A stretch of DNA of 64,000 bases, from positions 16,712 to 80,711 of the forward strand of contig JAQUYA010000002.1 of assembly GCA_028692055.1 (NCBI GenBank). Reading direction: 5' to 3'. Origin of the DNA: Lachnospiraceae bacterium. GTDB lineage: Bacteria > Bacillota > Clostridia > Lachnospirales > Lachnospiraceae. A model generated the notes under the pieces. The model saw only the letters and a program-made list of their open reading frames with translations, was not told the origin of the DNA and ran no database searches. Position numbers and translations under genes: made by a program. Positions 36,178-44,757 of this stretch are shown piece by piece (the stretch's first letter is position 1; every line of letters begins with the position of its first letter).

Positions 36178-37134
36178 TTACTTGATTTTACTTAAGAATT
36201 CCTTTTCTTCCATCTTCGCACTTCGGACCGCATCCAGAATCGCTTCTGAAAGAACCGTAGCTGTCAGAGTACCGACCATATTAATATCTGCCTTTACCTT
36301 TCCAACTGACATCGCATAAATGGTATCTCCATCTGCCATCGTACCAACCGGATTAATACATCTGGAATATGCAGAACGAGCCATAGAAGCAATCTTATTC
36401 ATATCGGCTTTATCAAATGCGGCATTCGTAAAAACGGCACCGATTGTAGTATTTGCGCCTTCTGCACCTTCTGCTTTTACCTGAAACATAACTTCCTCGG
36501 CATCTGCAAATTCGGTTCTGTCTTCTGTTAACATACCGGCTATTTTTCGTCCAGTCTTATAATCAAAGATATCGCCAACGGCATTTACAACAACTACAGC
36601 TCCTACCTTTAGTTCACCAATTTGAACTGCGTAATAGCCAATACCCGATTTTTGCGCTCTGTGTATTCCTAGCAGCTTACCGACGCTTGCCCCGGTACCC
36701 GCACCGACATTTCCGGAAATTGCTTCATTTTGTTCTGCATTTTCACAAGCTTTATAAGCCATATCCGCATCCGGTCTTACTTTTCCGTTTCCAATCCCCA
36801 AATCAAAAATGCAGGACTGGCAGACCAATGGCACGATTGCATTGGCAACATGCAATCCCTTTCCCCGTTCTTCCAGATATCTCATAACACCACCGGATGC
36901 ATCCAATCCATAAGCAGAACCACCGGATAATACCAGTGCATGTAAAGAATTTCGGTTTGTAACCGGGCTTAACAGATGAACTTCTCTGGAGGCCGGACCC
37001 CCGCCGCTTACATCTACACCACCATTATTTTCCGCATCAAACAGAATCACTGTGACTCCGGTCATTGCATCATAATCCTGTGCATTTCCTATACGGATGC
37101 CTTCGATATCTGTTATCTTTATTCTTGTTTTCAT
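36178..37134 (-). CDS. P1-family (DmpA-type) N-terminal nucleophile peptidase
   Basis: 318 residues. The family pattern is clear: DVSGGGPASREVHLLSP near residue 42, SGGSAYGLDASGGVMRYLEE near 72, GNVGAGTGASVGK near 140, and ANTTIGAVFTNA near 225, where self-cleavage and the nucleophile are expected. P1/S58 enzymes are aminopeptidases or amidases made by autoproteolytic cleavage (DmpA, BapA). The nucleophile in many bacterial relatives is Ser; here the candidate is Thr, so activity needs testing. It follows the U32 gene by two bases and is likely cotranscribed with it. The physiological substrate is unknown. Confidence 0.85.
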   Translation of the reverse strand: MKTRIKITDIEGIRIGNAQDYDAMTGVTVILFDAENNGGVDVSGGGPASREVHLLSPVTNRNSLHALVLSGGSAYGLDASGGVMRYLEERGKGLHVANAIVPLVCQSCIFDLGIGNGKVRPDADMAYKACENAEQNEAISGNVGAGTGASVGKLLGIHRAQKSGIGYYAVQIGELKVGAVVVVNAVGDIFDYKTGRKIAGMLTEDRTEFADAEEVMFQVKAEGAEGANTTIGAVFTNAAFDKADMNKIASMARSAYSRCINPVGTMADGDTIYAMSVGKVKADINMVGTLTATVLSEAILDAVRSAKMEEKEFLSKIK

Positions 37135-37136
37135 TT

Positions 37137-38414
37137 CTATTTCGCTTCTTTCTTCACACGAAGAATATCATATTCTTCTGCAGGCAAACTTAATTCGATA
37201 AAAAGAACCTGTTTTGGATGTGGTGCGCTCTCTACTGCGGCACCCTCTTCATCATACATTCCCTTTACGGTAACCACTATATTCTCGCCATTTGGTTTCA
37301 TGATTTCAATTGCATCACCCACTGAAAATTTATTTCTTTGTTCAATTCTTGCGTAGCCCTCTTGGGTCACTGAGCCTACGATGCCTAAATAAATATATTC
37401 GTTTACATAAGTATTACTGTCATAAATCTGTGTTGTTTCATCTGGTTTTCCAAAATAAAATCCCGTCGTAAATTGACGATAGGTGCATTTGGATATTTCG
37501 GAATGGTACCAGTCCATGTTGGCACGATAAGTTTCTTCGGATTCCAGATAGTCATCAATCGCTTTTCGATATGTCCTGGCAACCGTCGCTACATATAGTG
37601 CCGTCTTCATGCGTCCCTCTATTTTCAGACTGTCTATTCCTGCCTCCAGCACTTCCGGGATATGCTCTATCATACATAAATCTTTAGAATTGAAAATATA
37701 AGTTCCGCGCTCATTTTCATAAACCGGCATATATTCGTTTGGTCTGGTTTCCTCCACCACGGCATATTTCCATCTGCACGGGTGTGTACAGGCTCCCTGA
37801 TTTGCATCGCGTCCGGTAAAGTAATTACTTAACAAACACCTGCCAGAATAAGAAATACACATAGCCCCATGTATAAAGCTTTCTATTTCCATATCCTCCG
37901 GAATATTGGCTCTGATTTCTTTGATTTCTGCCAAAGATAATTCACGGGCAGATACCACGCGTGTCGCACCCAGACGGTTCCAGAATTTATATGTTTCATA
38001 ATTGGTATTATTCGCCTGTGTACTGATATGAATATCAATCTCCGGGCAGACTTCCTTTGCTATGGTAAACATACCCGGGTCAGAAATAATCAATGCGTCA
38101 GGTTTCATTTCCTTTAATTCAGTGAAATATTTCCTTGCGCCTTCCAAATCCTGATTATGTGCAAGAATATTGGCAGTCACATATACCTTTACATTTCTTT
38201 CATGGGCAAACTGAATGCCCTCCTTCATATCCTCCATGGAGAAGTTCTTCGCCTTTGCTCGAAGTCCAAAAGCTTCACCTCCCATATATACTGCATCCGC
38301 ACCAAAGATAACTGCCGTCTTTAACACTTCCAGACTGCTTGCCGGAATCAGCAATTCTATTTCTCTACCGCTCTTACTTACTTTTTTTACTCTTTTTTGT
38401 ATGGTATTCTCCAT
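37137..38414 (-). CDS. U32-family protein, probable tRNA uridine hydroxylation factor
   Basis: About 425 residues. LLIPASSLEVLKTAVIFGADAVYMGG opens a TIM-barrel-like U32 domain, and IESFIHGAMCISYSGRCLLSNYFTGRD followed by GACTHPCRWKY holds the conserved cysteines. U32 proteins next to a TrmR homologue are known in Bacillus (yrrN/yrrO, TrhP) to form 5-hydroxyuridine in tRNA from prephenate; collagenase names are historical. The trmR-like gene lies just upstream, supporting this role. The chosen ATG (38414) is 13 bases after AAAGG; the in-frame ATG at 38426 is too close to that site. Confidence 0.82.
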   Translation of the reverse strand: MENTIQKRVKKVSKSGREIELLIPASSLEVLKTAVIFGADAVYMGGEAFGLRAKAKNFSMEDMKEGIQFAHERNVKVYVTANILAHNQDLEGARKYFTELKEMKPDALIISDPGMFTIAKEVCPEIDIHISTQANNTNYETYKFWNRLGATRVVSARELSLAEIKEIRANIPEDMEIESFIHGAMCISYSGRCLLSNYFTGRDANQGACTHPCRWKYAVVEETRPNEYMPVYENERGTYIFNSKDLCMIEHIPEVLEAGIDSLKIEGRMKTALYVATVARTYRKAIDDYLESEETYRANMDWYHSEISKCTYRQFTTGFYFGKPDETTQIYDSNTYVNEYIYLGIVGSVTQEGYARIEQRNKFSVGDAIEIMKPNGENIVVTVKGMYDEEGAAVESAPHPKQVLFIELSLPAEEYDILRVKKEAK

Positions 38415-38442
38415 CTTAATAACCATGCCTTTCTCTATGCAC

Positions 38443-39090
38443 TTACTTATCAATTCGAATGCTCAGCGTCATCCCATCCCCCACCGGCATTATGGTTGTT
38501 TCCAATTGCTCATTGTGTGTCAACTCGTACAAATAGTCCCTCATTCTCGTATGAATGGTTCGGTTTCGCCGGGTCACTGCATATCGGGATTGCAGAATGT
38601 CGCCATCCTGCAGCACATTGTCAGATACAATTAATCCCCCCGTTGCAGTGAGCCGCAAAATTTCTGGAAAGAAATTTATGTACTGTCCCTTTGCTGCATC
38701 CATAAAGATAAAATCATAGGAGTCTTCCAATCCTTTTAAAATTTCCGTTGCATCGCCTTCAAGTAGTGTGATTTTGTCTTCTTTCCCTGCCTTTGCAAAA
38801 TTTGTCTTTGCTATGGGTATTCTTTTTTCATATTTCTCTATTGTGGTAATATGGCAATCCCTTGGCGCATATTCACTCATTAACAACGCAGAAAATCCTA
38901 CTGCTGTACCAACCTCCAAAATCTTCTTTGGTTTCTGCATAGCGAGCAGAAATTTCAGGAGATTCTGTGTTGCTTTACGAACAATAGGAACTTCATCTTT
39001 TAACGCTTGTTTTTCTATTTCATCCAGAAATGGAGTATTACCCTTATCAAGTGAATTGATAAAGGTAACCATTCTTTCATCTACTATCAT
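38443..39090 (-). CDS. trmR: TrmR-like tRNA 5-hydroxyuridine methyltransferase
   Basis: 215 residues, a class I SAM-dependent O-methyltransferase. SAM binding is by ILEVGTAVGFSALLMSEYAP (residues ~57-76) and the acidic TTIEKYEKRI; DFIFMDAAKGQY holds metal-binding Asp, and LIVSDNVLQDGDI follows. By sequence type and position (after an MltG-like gene and before a U32 gene) it matches YrrM/TrmR of Bacillus subtilis, which methylates 5-hydroxyuridine in tRNA anticodon loops to 5-methoxyuridine. GAGG is six bases before the ATG. A catechol-type methyltransferase is the generic alternative. Confidence 0.85.
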   Translation of the reverse strand: MIVDERMVTFINSLDKGNTPFLDEIEKQALKDEVPIVRKATQNLLKFLLAMQKPKKILEVGTAVGFSALLMSEYAPRDCHITTIEKYEKRIPIAKTNFAKAGKEDKITLLEGDATEILKGLEDSYDFIFMDAAKGQYINFFPEILRLTATGGLIVSDNVLQDGDILQSRYAVTRRNRTIHTRMRDYLYELTHNEQLETTIMPVGDGMTLSIRIDK

Positions 39091-39110
39091 GTCAAACCTC
39101 GTTTTGTTAC

Positions 39111-39563
39111 TTACTCTGTTGTTTCTGTGGTAGAATCCTCTGCCATCATATCCGACGCACTATCCGAATTACCGTCTATCGCACTTTCTGTTGCTTCTTC
39201 AGAATCCGCTCCCATAATTGCCAGCATTTCTTCTGCTGTCATAGAAGTATTCAATGTATACATTCCCGGCTTTACCATATCCTTATATTCTGATACTTTT
39301 TCCTGAACATAAAATAACTTTGCATCATTAATTAGGCCTTGATTTTCCAATAGTTTTGCAATATCCATCAAACTCATGTCATCCGTAATTGCTACGCTTA
39401 TATCCAACCCGGTCCCCTCTGATACAGGAGGCTCCGCAAATACACGATATCCAAAATTATATGCCACAGTAGCCATTCGAAAAACAAAGACTACAATAAC
39501 CGCAAGAACAACAAATCTCAAAATTGTACTTACTAAAGTTGCTGTCACATTTCTTCCACTCAT
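39111..39563 (-). CDS. Short MltG/YceG-like protein lacking the catalytic domain
   Basis: 150 residues. A membrane helix at ~12-32 is followed by VSVAITDDMSLMDIAKLLENQGLINDAKLFY-type sequence (starting DISVAITDD, residues ~53-85), which resembles the LysM-like N-terminal module of MltG, and PGMYTLNTSMTAEEMLAIM, its usual continuation. Full MltG is ~340 residues with a YceG glycan-cleaving domain containing a catalytic Glu. Here the protein ends after an acidic Ser/Asp/Thr tail instead. Position before trmR-U32 equals that of yrrL (mltG) in Bacillus, so this is the reduced orthologue. It cannot be a transglycosylase as it stands. Confidence 0.75.
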   Translation of the reverse strand: MSGRNVTATLVSTILRFVVLAVIVVFVFRMATVAYNFGYRVFAEPPVSEGTGLDISVAITDDMSLMDIAKLLENQGLINDAKLFYVQEKVSEYKDMVKPGMYTLNTSMTAEEMLAIMGADSEEATESAIDGNSDSASDMMAEDSTTETTE

Positions 39564-39581
39564 TATAAAGTCACGCCTTTC

Positions 39582-39950
39582 TTAATCAAAGTAAACGCTT
39601 TCCGAGATATCTTCATATATTTCCTGCAGCATCCGACAAAACTGTAATTCTGCTGACAAAAAATCGTCTACCATGGGGTTCTCACGAAAAGTTTCGTATT
39701 CTGCCTCAAAGGCTTCCATTCTTTCAAGCAAATGTTCGGAATCTTCAGAAGTCTGTAATTCATAATTTTTGATTCGGAATTCATCAATCTTCTGTTTTAA
39801 CTCTGGCTGCCTGTTTACTCTGTTGACCTGCATCATATAATTCTGATACGTATCTGTATTTTTGATTTTTTGGACAAAGAGTTTTACCTCTCCTTCCATT
39901 TCTCTTTCATTACCTGTCATACTGCCAATCTCCATTACATACAATCTCAT
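39582..39950 (-). CDS. YlbF/YmcA-family protein
   Basis: About 122 residues of nearly all-helical sequence: VKLFVQKIKNTDTYQNYMMQVNRVNRQPELKQKIDEFR is typical of the YlbF/YmcA (Com_YlbF) family. In Bacillus subtilis YlbF, YmcA and YaaT form a Y-complex that acts with RNase Y on mRNA maturation. Here it directly follows an RNase J gene, fitting an RNA-decay role (inference). A start at 39950 falls after the RNase J stop; the longer frame from 40019 overlaps that gene by 55 bases and is less likely. Confidence 0.75.
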   Translation of the reverse strand: MRLYVMEIGSMTGNEREMEGEVKLFVQKIKNTDTYQNYMMQVNRVNRQPELKQKIDEFRIKNYELQTSEDSEHLLERMEAFEAEYETFRENPMVDDFLSAELQFCRMLQEIYEDISESVYFD

Positions 39951-39964
39951 AAAACCTGTATGTT

Positions 39965-41638
39965 TTAGACTTCCATAATAATCGGAAGTATCATTGGACG
40001 TCTTTTCGTCTTCTTCCATAAGAACTCACTCAGAGAATCTTTGGTTGTCGTCTTTATTTTACCCCAATCCGAAACATTCTTGCTTAGGCAGCGATCCAAA
40101 GCATCATTTACTACCCTTCGTGCCTCATCCATTAATTCATCGGATTCCCTGACATATACAAATCCTCTGGATACAATCTCGGGTCCGCCTACTAATATAT
40201 TGTTGCTGGATTCCAATGCGATTACAACAATCATAATACCGTCTTCTGCCAGATGCTGTCTGTCTCTTAGTACAATATTACCTACATCACCTACACCCAA
40301 TCCATCTACCAGAATCGCACCAACTGGAACTTTACCGGCAACTGCCGCACCGTCGTTATTTAATTCCAAAACATCTCCAGAGCTTAGAATAAATACATCC
40401 TCTTTATCATAGCCAAGCTCTGTCACAATCTTCGCTTGTGCCATGAGGTGTTTGTATTCTCCATGAACTGGAATCGCATATTTTGGTCTGGTCAGTGTAT
40501 ATAATAATTTGATTTCTTCTGCACAGGCATGTCCGGATACATGAACATCTTGAAAGATAACATCTGCACCTTTACGGAATAATTCATTAATTACCTTTGT
40601 GACGGATTTTTCATTGCCCGGAATTGGATTCGAGGAGAAAATAATCGTGTCACCCGGCGCGATGGATACCTTCTTATGGGTGCCTCCTGCCATTCGGCTT
40701 AACGCCGCCATACTCTCGCCCTGGCTTCCAGTCGTAATGATAACTGTTTTTGCTCTTGGAAAATTCTTTAATTGTTCCACATCAATCAATGTGTTTTCCG
40801 GAATATTAAGGCATTCCAGCTTCTGTGCCGTATCAATGATATTTACCATACTACGGCCTTCTACAACTACTTTTCTCCCAAATTTATAGGCTGAATTAAT
40901 GATTTGCTGAACTCTGTCTACATTTGAGGCAAAGGTCGCAATAATAATTCTTGTATTCTTATGTTCTTCAAATAAGGTATCAAACGTTTTACCAACTGTT
41001 TTTTCTGATTGGGTAAAGCCTGGGCGTTCTGCATTGGTACTGTCACACATCAATGCAAGCACTCCCTTTTTGCCGAGGTCAGCAAAACGCTGTAAATCAA
41101 TGGCATCTCCAAATACCGGAGTATAATCCACCTTAAAGTCACCTGTGTGCACCACGATACCTGCCGGTGAATAAATAGCAAGTGCTGCAGCATCTACGAT
41201 ACTGTGGTTCGTCTTGATAAATTCAATACGGAAACATCCTAAATTAATAATCTGTCCGAATTTCACTACTTTTCTTCTAACATTATTGGTTAAATTATGT
41301 TCTTTTAATTTGTTTTCAATAATACCCATCGTAAGTCTTGTGGCATAAATCGGAACACTCATTTCCTTTAAAATATATGGAAGTGCACCAATATGGTCCT
41401 CGTGTCCATGCGTAAATACAAATCCTTTTACTTTATCGATGTTATCCTTCAAATAGGTAACATCCGGTATAACCATATCTATTCCCAGCATATCATCTGT
41501 TGGAAAGCTCAGACCGCAGTCTACCACAACAATACTATCCTCATATTCAAAGGCAGTAATGTTCATACCGATTTGCTCCAAGCCTCCCAATGGAATTATT
41601 TTCAGCTTGGAACCATTTTCATTTTTCGTTTGTTTCAA
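39965..41638 (-). CDS. rnjA: Ribonuclease J
   Basis: 557 residues, the RNase J1/J2 length. The metallo-beta-lactamase motif is GFVFTHGHEDHIGALPYIL, with VVDCGLSFP before it and IVHTGDFKVDY later, then the beta-CASP domain (VSGHACAEEIKLLY; IPVHGEYKHLMAQAKI) and a C-terminal dimerisation domain. It is a 5'-3' exo- and endoribonuclease central to mRNA decay. The key His/Asp residues are all present, as in J1. It starts at a TTG eight bases after AGGAGG, overlapping the fur-type stop by four bases. Confidence 0.94.
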   Translation of the reverse strand: MKQTKNENGSKLKIIPLGGLEQIGMNITAFEYEDSIVVVDCGLSFPTDDMLGIDMVIPDVTYLKDNIDKVKGFVFTHGHEDHIGALPYILKEMSVPIYATRLTMGIIENKLKEHNLTNNVRRKVVKFGQIINLGCFRIEFIKTNHSIVDAAALAIYSPAGIVVHTGDFKVDYTPVFGDAIDLQRFADLGKKGVLALMCDSTNAERPGFTQSEKTVGKTFDTLFEEHKNTRIIIATFASNVDRVQQIINSAYKFGRKVVVEGRSMVNIIDTAQKLECLNIPENTLIDVEQLKNFPRAKTVIITTGSQGESMAALSRMAGGTHKKVSIAPGDTIIFSSNPIPGNEKSVTKVINELFRKGADVIFQDVHVSGHACAEEIKLLYTLTRPKYAIPVHGEYKHLMAQAKIVTELGYDKEDVFILSSGDVLELNNDGAAVAGKVPVGAILVDGLGVGDVGNIVLRDRQHLAEDGIMIVVIALESSNNILVGGPEIVSRGFVYVRESDELMDEARRVVNDALDRCLSKNVSDWGKIKTTTKDSLSEFLWKKTKRRPMILPIIMEV

Positions 41639-42093
41639 TCAATTTTCCTCCTACATTCTTCACAATACCCATATAGCTTCACCTCATGATCGGTAACAGA
41701 AAAACCTGTAGTTTCTGCAATCTTGCCCTCTAGTTCCTCCAGTAAATCGTCCTGGAAAGACAAAATGCTTCCACAACCCAAACAAATCAAATGATGATGA
41801 TGGTGGTGTCTTGTTTCTTCTTCGCCCAAATCACCGATTTCATAACGAACGTAGCCATCATCTAAATTGATTCGATCAATTAAGTGTAACTCTAAAAGTA
41901 ATTGTATTGTTCTATAAACAGTAGCTAATCCAATCTCTGGATAGTCTACTTTTACTAGCTCATATATCTCTTCTGCTGTCAGATGCTTGTCCGGGCAAGC
42001 CGATAACGCTGTAAGTACAAGCACTCGCTGTGTCGTTATCTTCAATCCTTTTTCCCTTAGGATTTTTTCAAATTGTTCTCTGTTTACTGACAT
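41635..42093 (-). CDS. Fur-family metal- or peroxide-responsive repressor
   Basis: 152 residues. The winged helix spans ~1-80 (KITTQRVLVLTAL, LATVYRTIQLLLEL), and the metal-binding half has a run of six histidines (residues ~95-100), CLGC and CEEC, the structural zinc pair set. The family covers Fur (iron), Zur (zinc), PerR (peroxide) and Nur; I cannot choose by eye. It sits between the DUF1292 gene and rnjA, so it may be cotranscribed with housekeeping genes and not with its target. GAGAAGAGAATG precedes the start. Confidence 0.9.
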   Translation of the reverse strand: MSVNREQFEKILREKGLKITTQRVLVLTALSACPDKHLTAEEIYELVKVDYPEIGLATVYRTIQLLLELHLIDRINLDDGYVRYEIGDLGEEETRHHHHHHLICLGCGSILSFQDDLLEELEGKIAETTGFSVTDHEVKLYGYCEECRRKID

Positions 42094-42110
42094 TCTCTTC
42101 TCCGGTCTTT

Positions 42111-42395
42111 TTATTCCTCTTCTGTCACAAATTCTATATCATCCAATAAGCTTTCAAACATCTCTGCTACTGCATTCAGTTCCTCTTCCTCGGATACGAT
42201 TTCATAATTTGCCTCGATATCTTCATCGGAAGACAAGTCCTTGAGGATTAAAGCCTCCCCATCCCCTTCTTCCTGGTCTGTAACTAAAATATAATTTATA
42301 TTATTAATCCTGGTCTGTTCCAGAATAAAGAAATCTACGGTTTCTCCACTATCAAGTGTAAATGCTAATTTTTCCAATATGGTACTCCTATTCAT
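42111..42395 (-). CDS. DUF1292 (YrzB-like) acidic protein
   Basis: 94 residues, acidic throughout with ...[20 protein letters not shown] and a Glu-rich C-terminus ([12 protein letters not shown]). The pattern matches DUF1292, represented by YrzB of Bacillus subtilis, always found next to ruvX (yrrK) and mltG. The fold is small beta-rich; the function is unknown. Its start overlaps the ruvX stop by eight bases, indicating tight coupling. It is followed after 18 bases by the Fur-type gene. Confidence 0.8.
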   Translation of the reverse strand: MNRSTILEKLAFTLDSGETVDFFILEQTRINNINYILVTDQEEGDGEALILKDLSSDEDIEANYEIVSEEEELNAVAEMFESLLDDIEFVTEEE

Positions 42396-42834
42396 TCTTA
42401 CTATTTTTCTGTTGATTACTTCTTAAGTCCAAAAAACCTTGCAAAATAAAGACAGCAGCAATTTGGTCTACATAATTGCCCCTATTTTCTCTTCGTATTC
42501 CTGCTTCCATCATTGCCTTATCTGCAGCAACTGTGGTCAGACGTTCGTCCCACATCGTAACCTGTAATCCCGTTCTTCTCTCCAGCATTTCTTTAAAAGC
42601 CAGCGACTTTTCTGCCCGTTCACCTATAGAATCATTCATATTCTTAGGTAATCCAAGTACAATTTCACTCACTTCATATTCCACAATTAATTCTTCGATT
42701 CTTGCTAATGTCTGTCTCAATTTATCTTCCGATTTTCTTCTTACAATCTCAATACCCTGAGCCGTAATAAGAAGCGAATCACTTATCGCCACACCAACTG
42801 TCTTCGAGCCAAAATCCAAGCCCATTATGCGCAT
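42388..42834 (-). CDS. ruvX: RuvX/YqgF Holliday-junction resolvase-type nuclease
   Basis: 148 residues with an RNase H-like fold: the start [18 protein letters not shown] holds the first catalytic Asp, [19 protein letters not shown] the middle, and [16 protein letters not shown] the next acidic residue, with [15 protein letters not shown] at the end (final Asp). YqgF is implicated in 16S rRNA 5'-end processing as well as Holliday junction cleavage. It lies in the ireB-ruvX-DUF1292 series common in Firmicutes. Confidence 0.93.
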   Translation of the reverse strand: MRIMGLDFGSKTVGVAISDSLLITAQGIEIVRRKSEDKLRQTLARIEELIVEYEVSEIVLGLPKNMNDSIGERAEKSLAFKEMLERRTGLQVTMWDERLTTVAADKAMMEAGIRRENRGNYVDQIAAVFILQGFLDLRSNQQKNSKNE

Positions 42835-42852
42835 AAACGTATCTCCTGTTTT

Positions 42853-43116
42853 CTAATTCCAATGATTATTCTTAATATATTCCTTGAGCATTTCTTCTAC
42901 TAATTCGTCACGTTCTACTTTCATAATTAAGCTTCTGGCATTCTTATAGCTGGTAATATAAGTCGGGTCACCTGACATAATATAACCAACAATTTGATTT
43001 ACCGGATTGTACCCTTTCTCTGTCAATGCTTCGTAAACTGCTGAAAGTACTACCTTTACTCCCGTTTCAGGTTCCGCTTCTACTTTAAAAAATTGTGTAT
43101 TTCCCAGGTCCTGCAT
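42853..43116 (-). CDS. ireB: IreB-family regulatory phosphoprotein
   Basis: 87 residues, formerly DUF965. VLSAVYEALTEKGYNPVNQIVGYIMSGDPTYITSYKNARSLI (about 25-66) is the highly conserved core of the family. In Enterococcus faecalis IreB is phosphorylated by the IreK serine/threonine kinase and limits cephalosporin resistance. The phosphorylated Thr residues of that protein lie near the N-terminus; here Thr at position 5 is a candidate. The kinase gene is not in the window. It heads the operon with ruvX. Confidence 0.9.
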   Translation of the reverse strand: MQDLGNTQFFKVEAEPETGVKVVLSAVYEALTEKGYNPVNQIVGYIMSGDPTYITSYKNARSLIMKVERDELVEEMLKEYIKNNHWN

Positions 43117-43167
43117 CTTATCACATCCTTTGTCCTAATCTATTCCGCTTCACGTATACATAATTCT

Positions 43168-43196
43168 ATCTTACTCTAATTAAAGCGAAAATTCAA
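43168..43196 (-). promoter_or_regulatory. Candidate promoter of the ireB-ruvX operon
   Basis: TTGAAT (43191-43196) and TAAGAT (43168-43173) are 17 bases apart on the minus strand, about 50 bases before ireB and just after the mtaB stop. This would serve ireB, ruvX, DUF1292, fur-type and rnjA. Confidence 0.6.
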
Positions 43197-43221
43197 TGCA
43201 AAAGCACAAAGTTCAAGTTTA

Positions 43222-44598
43222 TTAAGAAATAATTCTGGTCATTAACATAATATCCTTTTGCAAAAATTCCTCTATTTTCCCGCATTTTATCCGGTTAGAT
43301 AGGTTTTCCTCACTCTGTACTGCGACCTTTACATACTGTCTGGTATGTCCAATCCAATAGTGTTTTCCCTCTATTACTTTTTCCTCTTCAAACAATACTT
43401 CTTCCACCTGATTCAGATAATATGCTCTAAATTCTTCAGATTGCTTCTTTTCCATAGACAGCAGTTCATTACTACGCTGCATTTTTACCGTATCCAGCAC
43501 CTGATTCTTCATAGCTGCTGCCACGGTTCCCTCTCGTTTGGAGTATTTAAATATGTGCATTTCATAAAACTGAATCTTATCCAGAAATTCTTTGGTGGTC
43601 AGAAATTCCTGCTCCGACTCTTCCGGGAATCCTACAATTACATCGGTTGTAATCGCCGGATGGTCAAAGTACCTCCGTAGCAATTCCACTTTTTCATAGT
43701 ATTCGCCCGCAGAATAATGTCTATTCATTCTTTTCAAAGTTTCATCACATCCACTTTGCAAAGACAGATGAAAATGCGGACACACCTTTGACAATCTACA
43801 TAGGGCTGCTGCAAATTCCTCTGTGATAATACGCGGTTCCAAAGAGCCAATACGGATACGTTTAATTCCTTCTATCTGGTGTATCTGTTGAATCAGGGAC
43901 AGTAAATATCCTTTTCTCTGCGCAATATCTTTTGCATTATGTGTTTGTGCATTCAGATAATCATCACTGTCTTTCTCCACAAAATCAATGCCATAAGAAC
44001 TGATATGGATACCCGTCAGTACTACTTCCTGGTATCCTGCTGCAACCAGACCGTTGATTTCCGCCAGTATATTTTGAGCATCGCGGCTGCGCACTCTCCC
44101 TCTGGCATACGGAATAATGCAGTAGGAGCAGAATTGGTTACAGCCATCCTGAATCTTGATGTAGGCTCTGGTATGGTCTGCCGTCTGCTTCAGACTCATT
44201 TCCTCATATTCATCCGTGTGATTAATATCAATAATGGCATCCTGTGCCGTATGATGCTCCATATATTCCTCTATTATTTTGACAATCTCTTTTTTTCTAT
44301 TATTTCCAATTGCCAAATCAATACTTGTATCCGCTTCCAGAGCTTCTTTTCCGGTCTGCACATAGCACCCTGTTGCAACTACAATTGCCTCCGGATTCAT
44401 TTTTTTTGCCTTATGAAGCATCTGTCTGCTCTTTCTGTCTGCAATATTGGTCACACTGCAGGTATTCACAATATAAATATCTGCTTTTTCATCAAATGGT
44501 ACAATAATATATCCGTTTTCTTGTAACATTTGTTGCATAACATCTATTTCATAGGCATTAACCTTGCAGCCCAAATTATGTAATGCTACACTTTTCAT
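43222..44598 (-). CDS. mtaB: tRNA t6A methylthiotransferase MtaB
   Basis: About 458 residues. Adds a methylthio group to t6A37 of tRNA (ms2t6A) with two iron-sulfur clusters. The N-terminal MTTase domain has HNLGCKVNAYEID (the GCKVN form separates MtaB from MiaB's GCQMN), CSVTNIADRKSRQ and ATGCYVQ. The radical-SAM motif is CNQFCSYCIIPYARGRVRSR, and a TRAM-like tail closes the protein. The ATG at 44598 has AGGA upstream. It is transcribed away from the HPr-like plus-strand gene. Confidence 0.93.
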   Translation of the reverse strand: MKSVALHNLGCKVNAYEIDVMQQMLQENGYIIVPFDEKADIYIVNTCSVTNIADRKSRQMLHKAKKMNPEAIVVATGCYVQTGKEALEADTSIDLAIGNNRKKEIVKIIEEYMEHHTAQDAIIDINHTDEYEEMSLKQTADHTRAYIKIQDGCNQFCSYCIIPYARGRVRSRDAQNILAEINGLVAAGYQEVVLTGIHISSYGIDFVEKDSDDYLNAQTHNAKDIAQRKGYLLSLIQQIHQIEGIKRIRIGSLEPRIITEEFAAALCRLSKVCPHFHLSLQSGCDETLKRMNRHYSAGEYYEKVELLRRYFDHPAITTDVIVGFPEESEQEFLTTKEFLDKIQFYEMHIFKYSKREGTVAAAMKNQVLDTVKMQRSNELLSMEKKQSEEFRAYYLNQVEEVLFEEEKVIEGKHYWIGHTRQYVKVAVQSEENLSNRIKCGKIEEFLQKDIMLMTRIIS

Positions 44599-44633
44599 AT
44601 TATTCCTCACATTTTTTGTATTGTTTTATCATT

Positions 44634-44725
44634 GACTTTTGCACCCGAAACCATTAGTATAAATACAGAAGGTATGAGTGTTGAACATATGTATTCAACC
44701 CTTGAATTTACAACTGCTATTGCAG
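44634..44725 (+). promoter_or_regulatory. Upstream region of the plus-strand HPr-like gene
   Basis: TTGACT (44634-44639) is followed 20 bases later by TATAAA (about 44660-44665); the spacing is long, so the promoter is tentative. Two hairpins lie in the expected leader: GTTGAA...TTCAAC at about 44681-44700, and AACTGC-TATT-GCAGTT at about 44710-44725. Then a run of A and GGAGG precede the start. The hairpins lack U-runs. Confidence 0.45.
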
Positions 44726-44757
44726 TTAGGTAGGCTAAAAAAAGGAGGCATTACTCA

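Noticed and set aside
39582..40019. Longer start for the YlbF-type protein inside rnjA
   Set aside because: It would overlap the conserved end of rnjA by 55 bases, while an ATG at 39950 just after the rnjA stop gives the normal family length.
41635..42093. Naming the Fur-family protein as PerR or Zur
   Set aside because: The six-histidine run and both CxxC pairs occur across subfamilies, and no target gene is adjacent.
43939..44526. 195-residue plus-strand frame over mtaB
   Set aside because: Antisense shadow of mtaB with no start signal and no recognisable domain.
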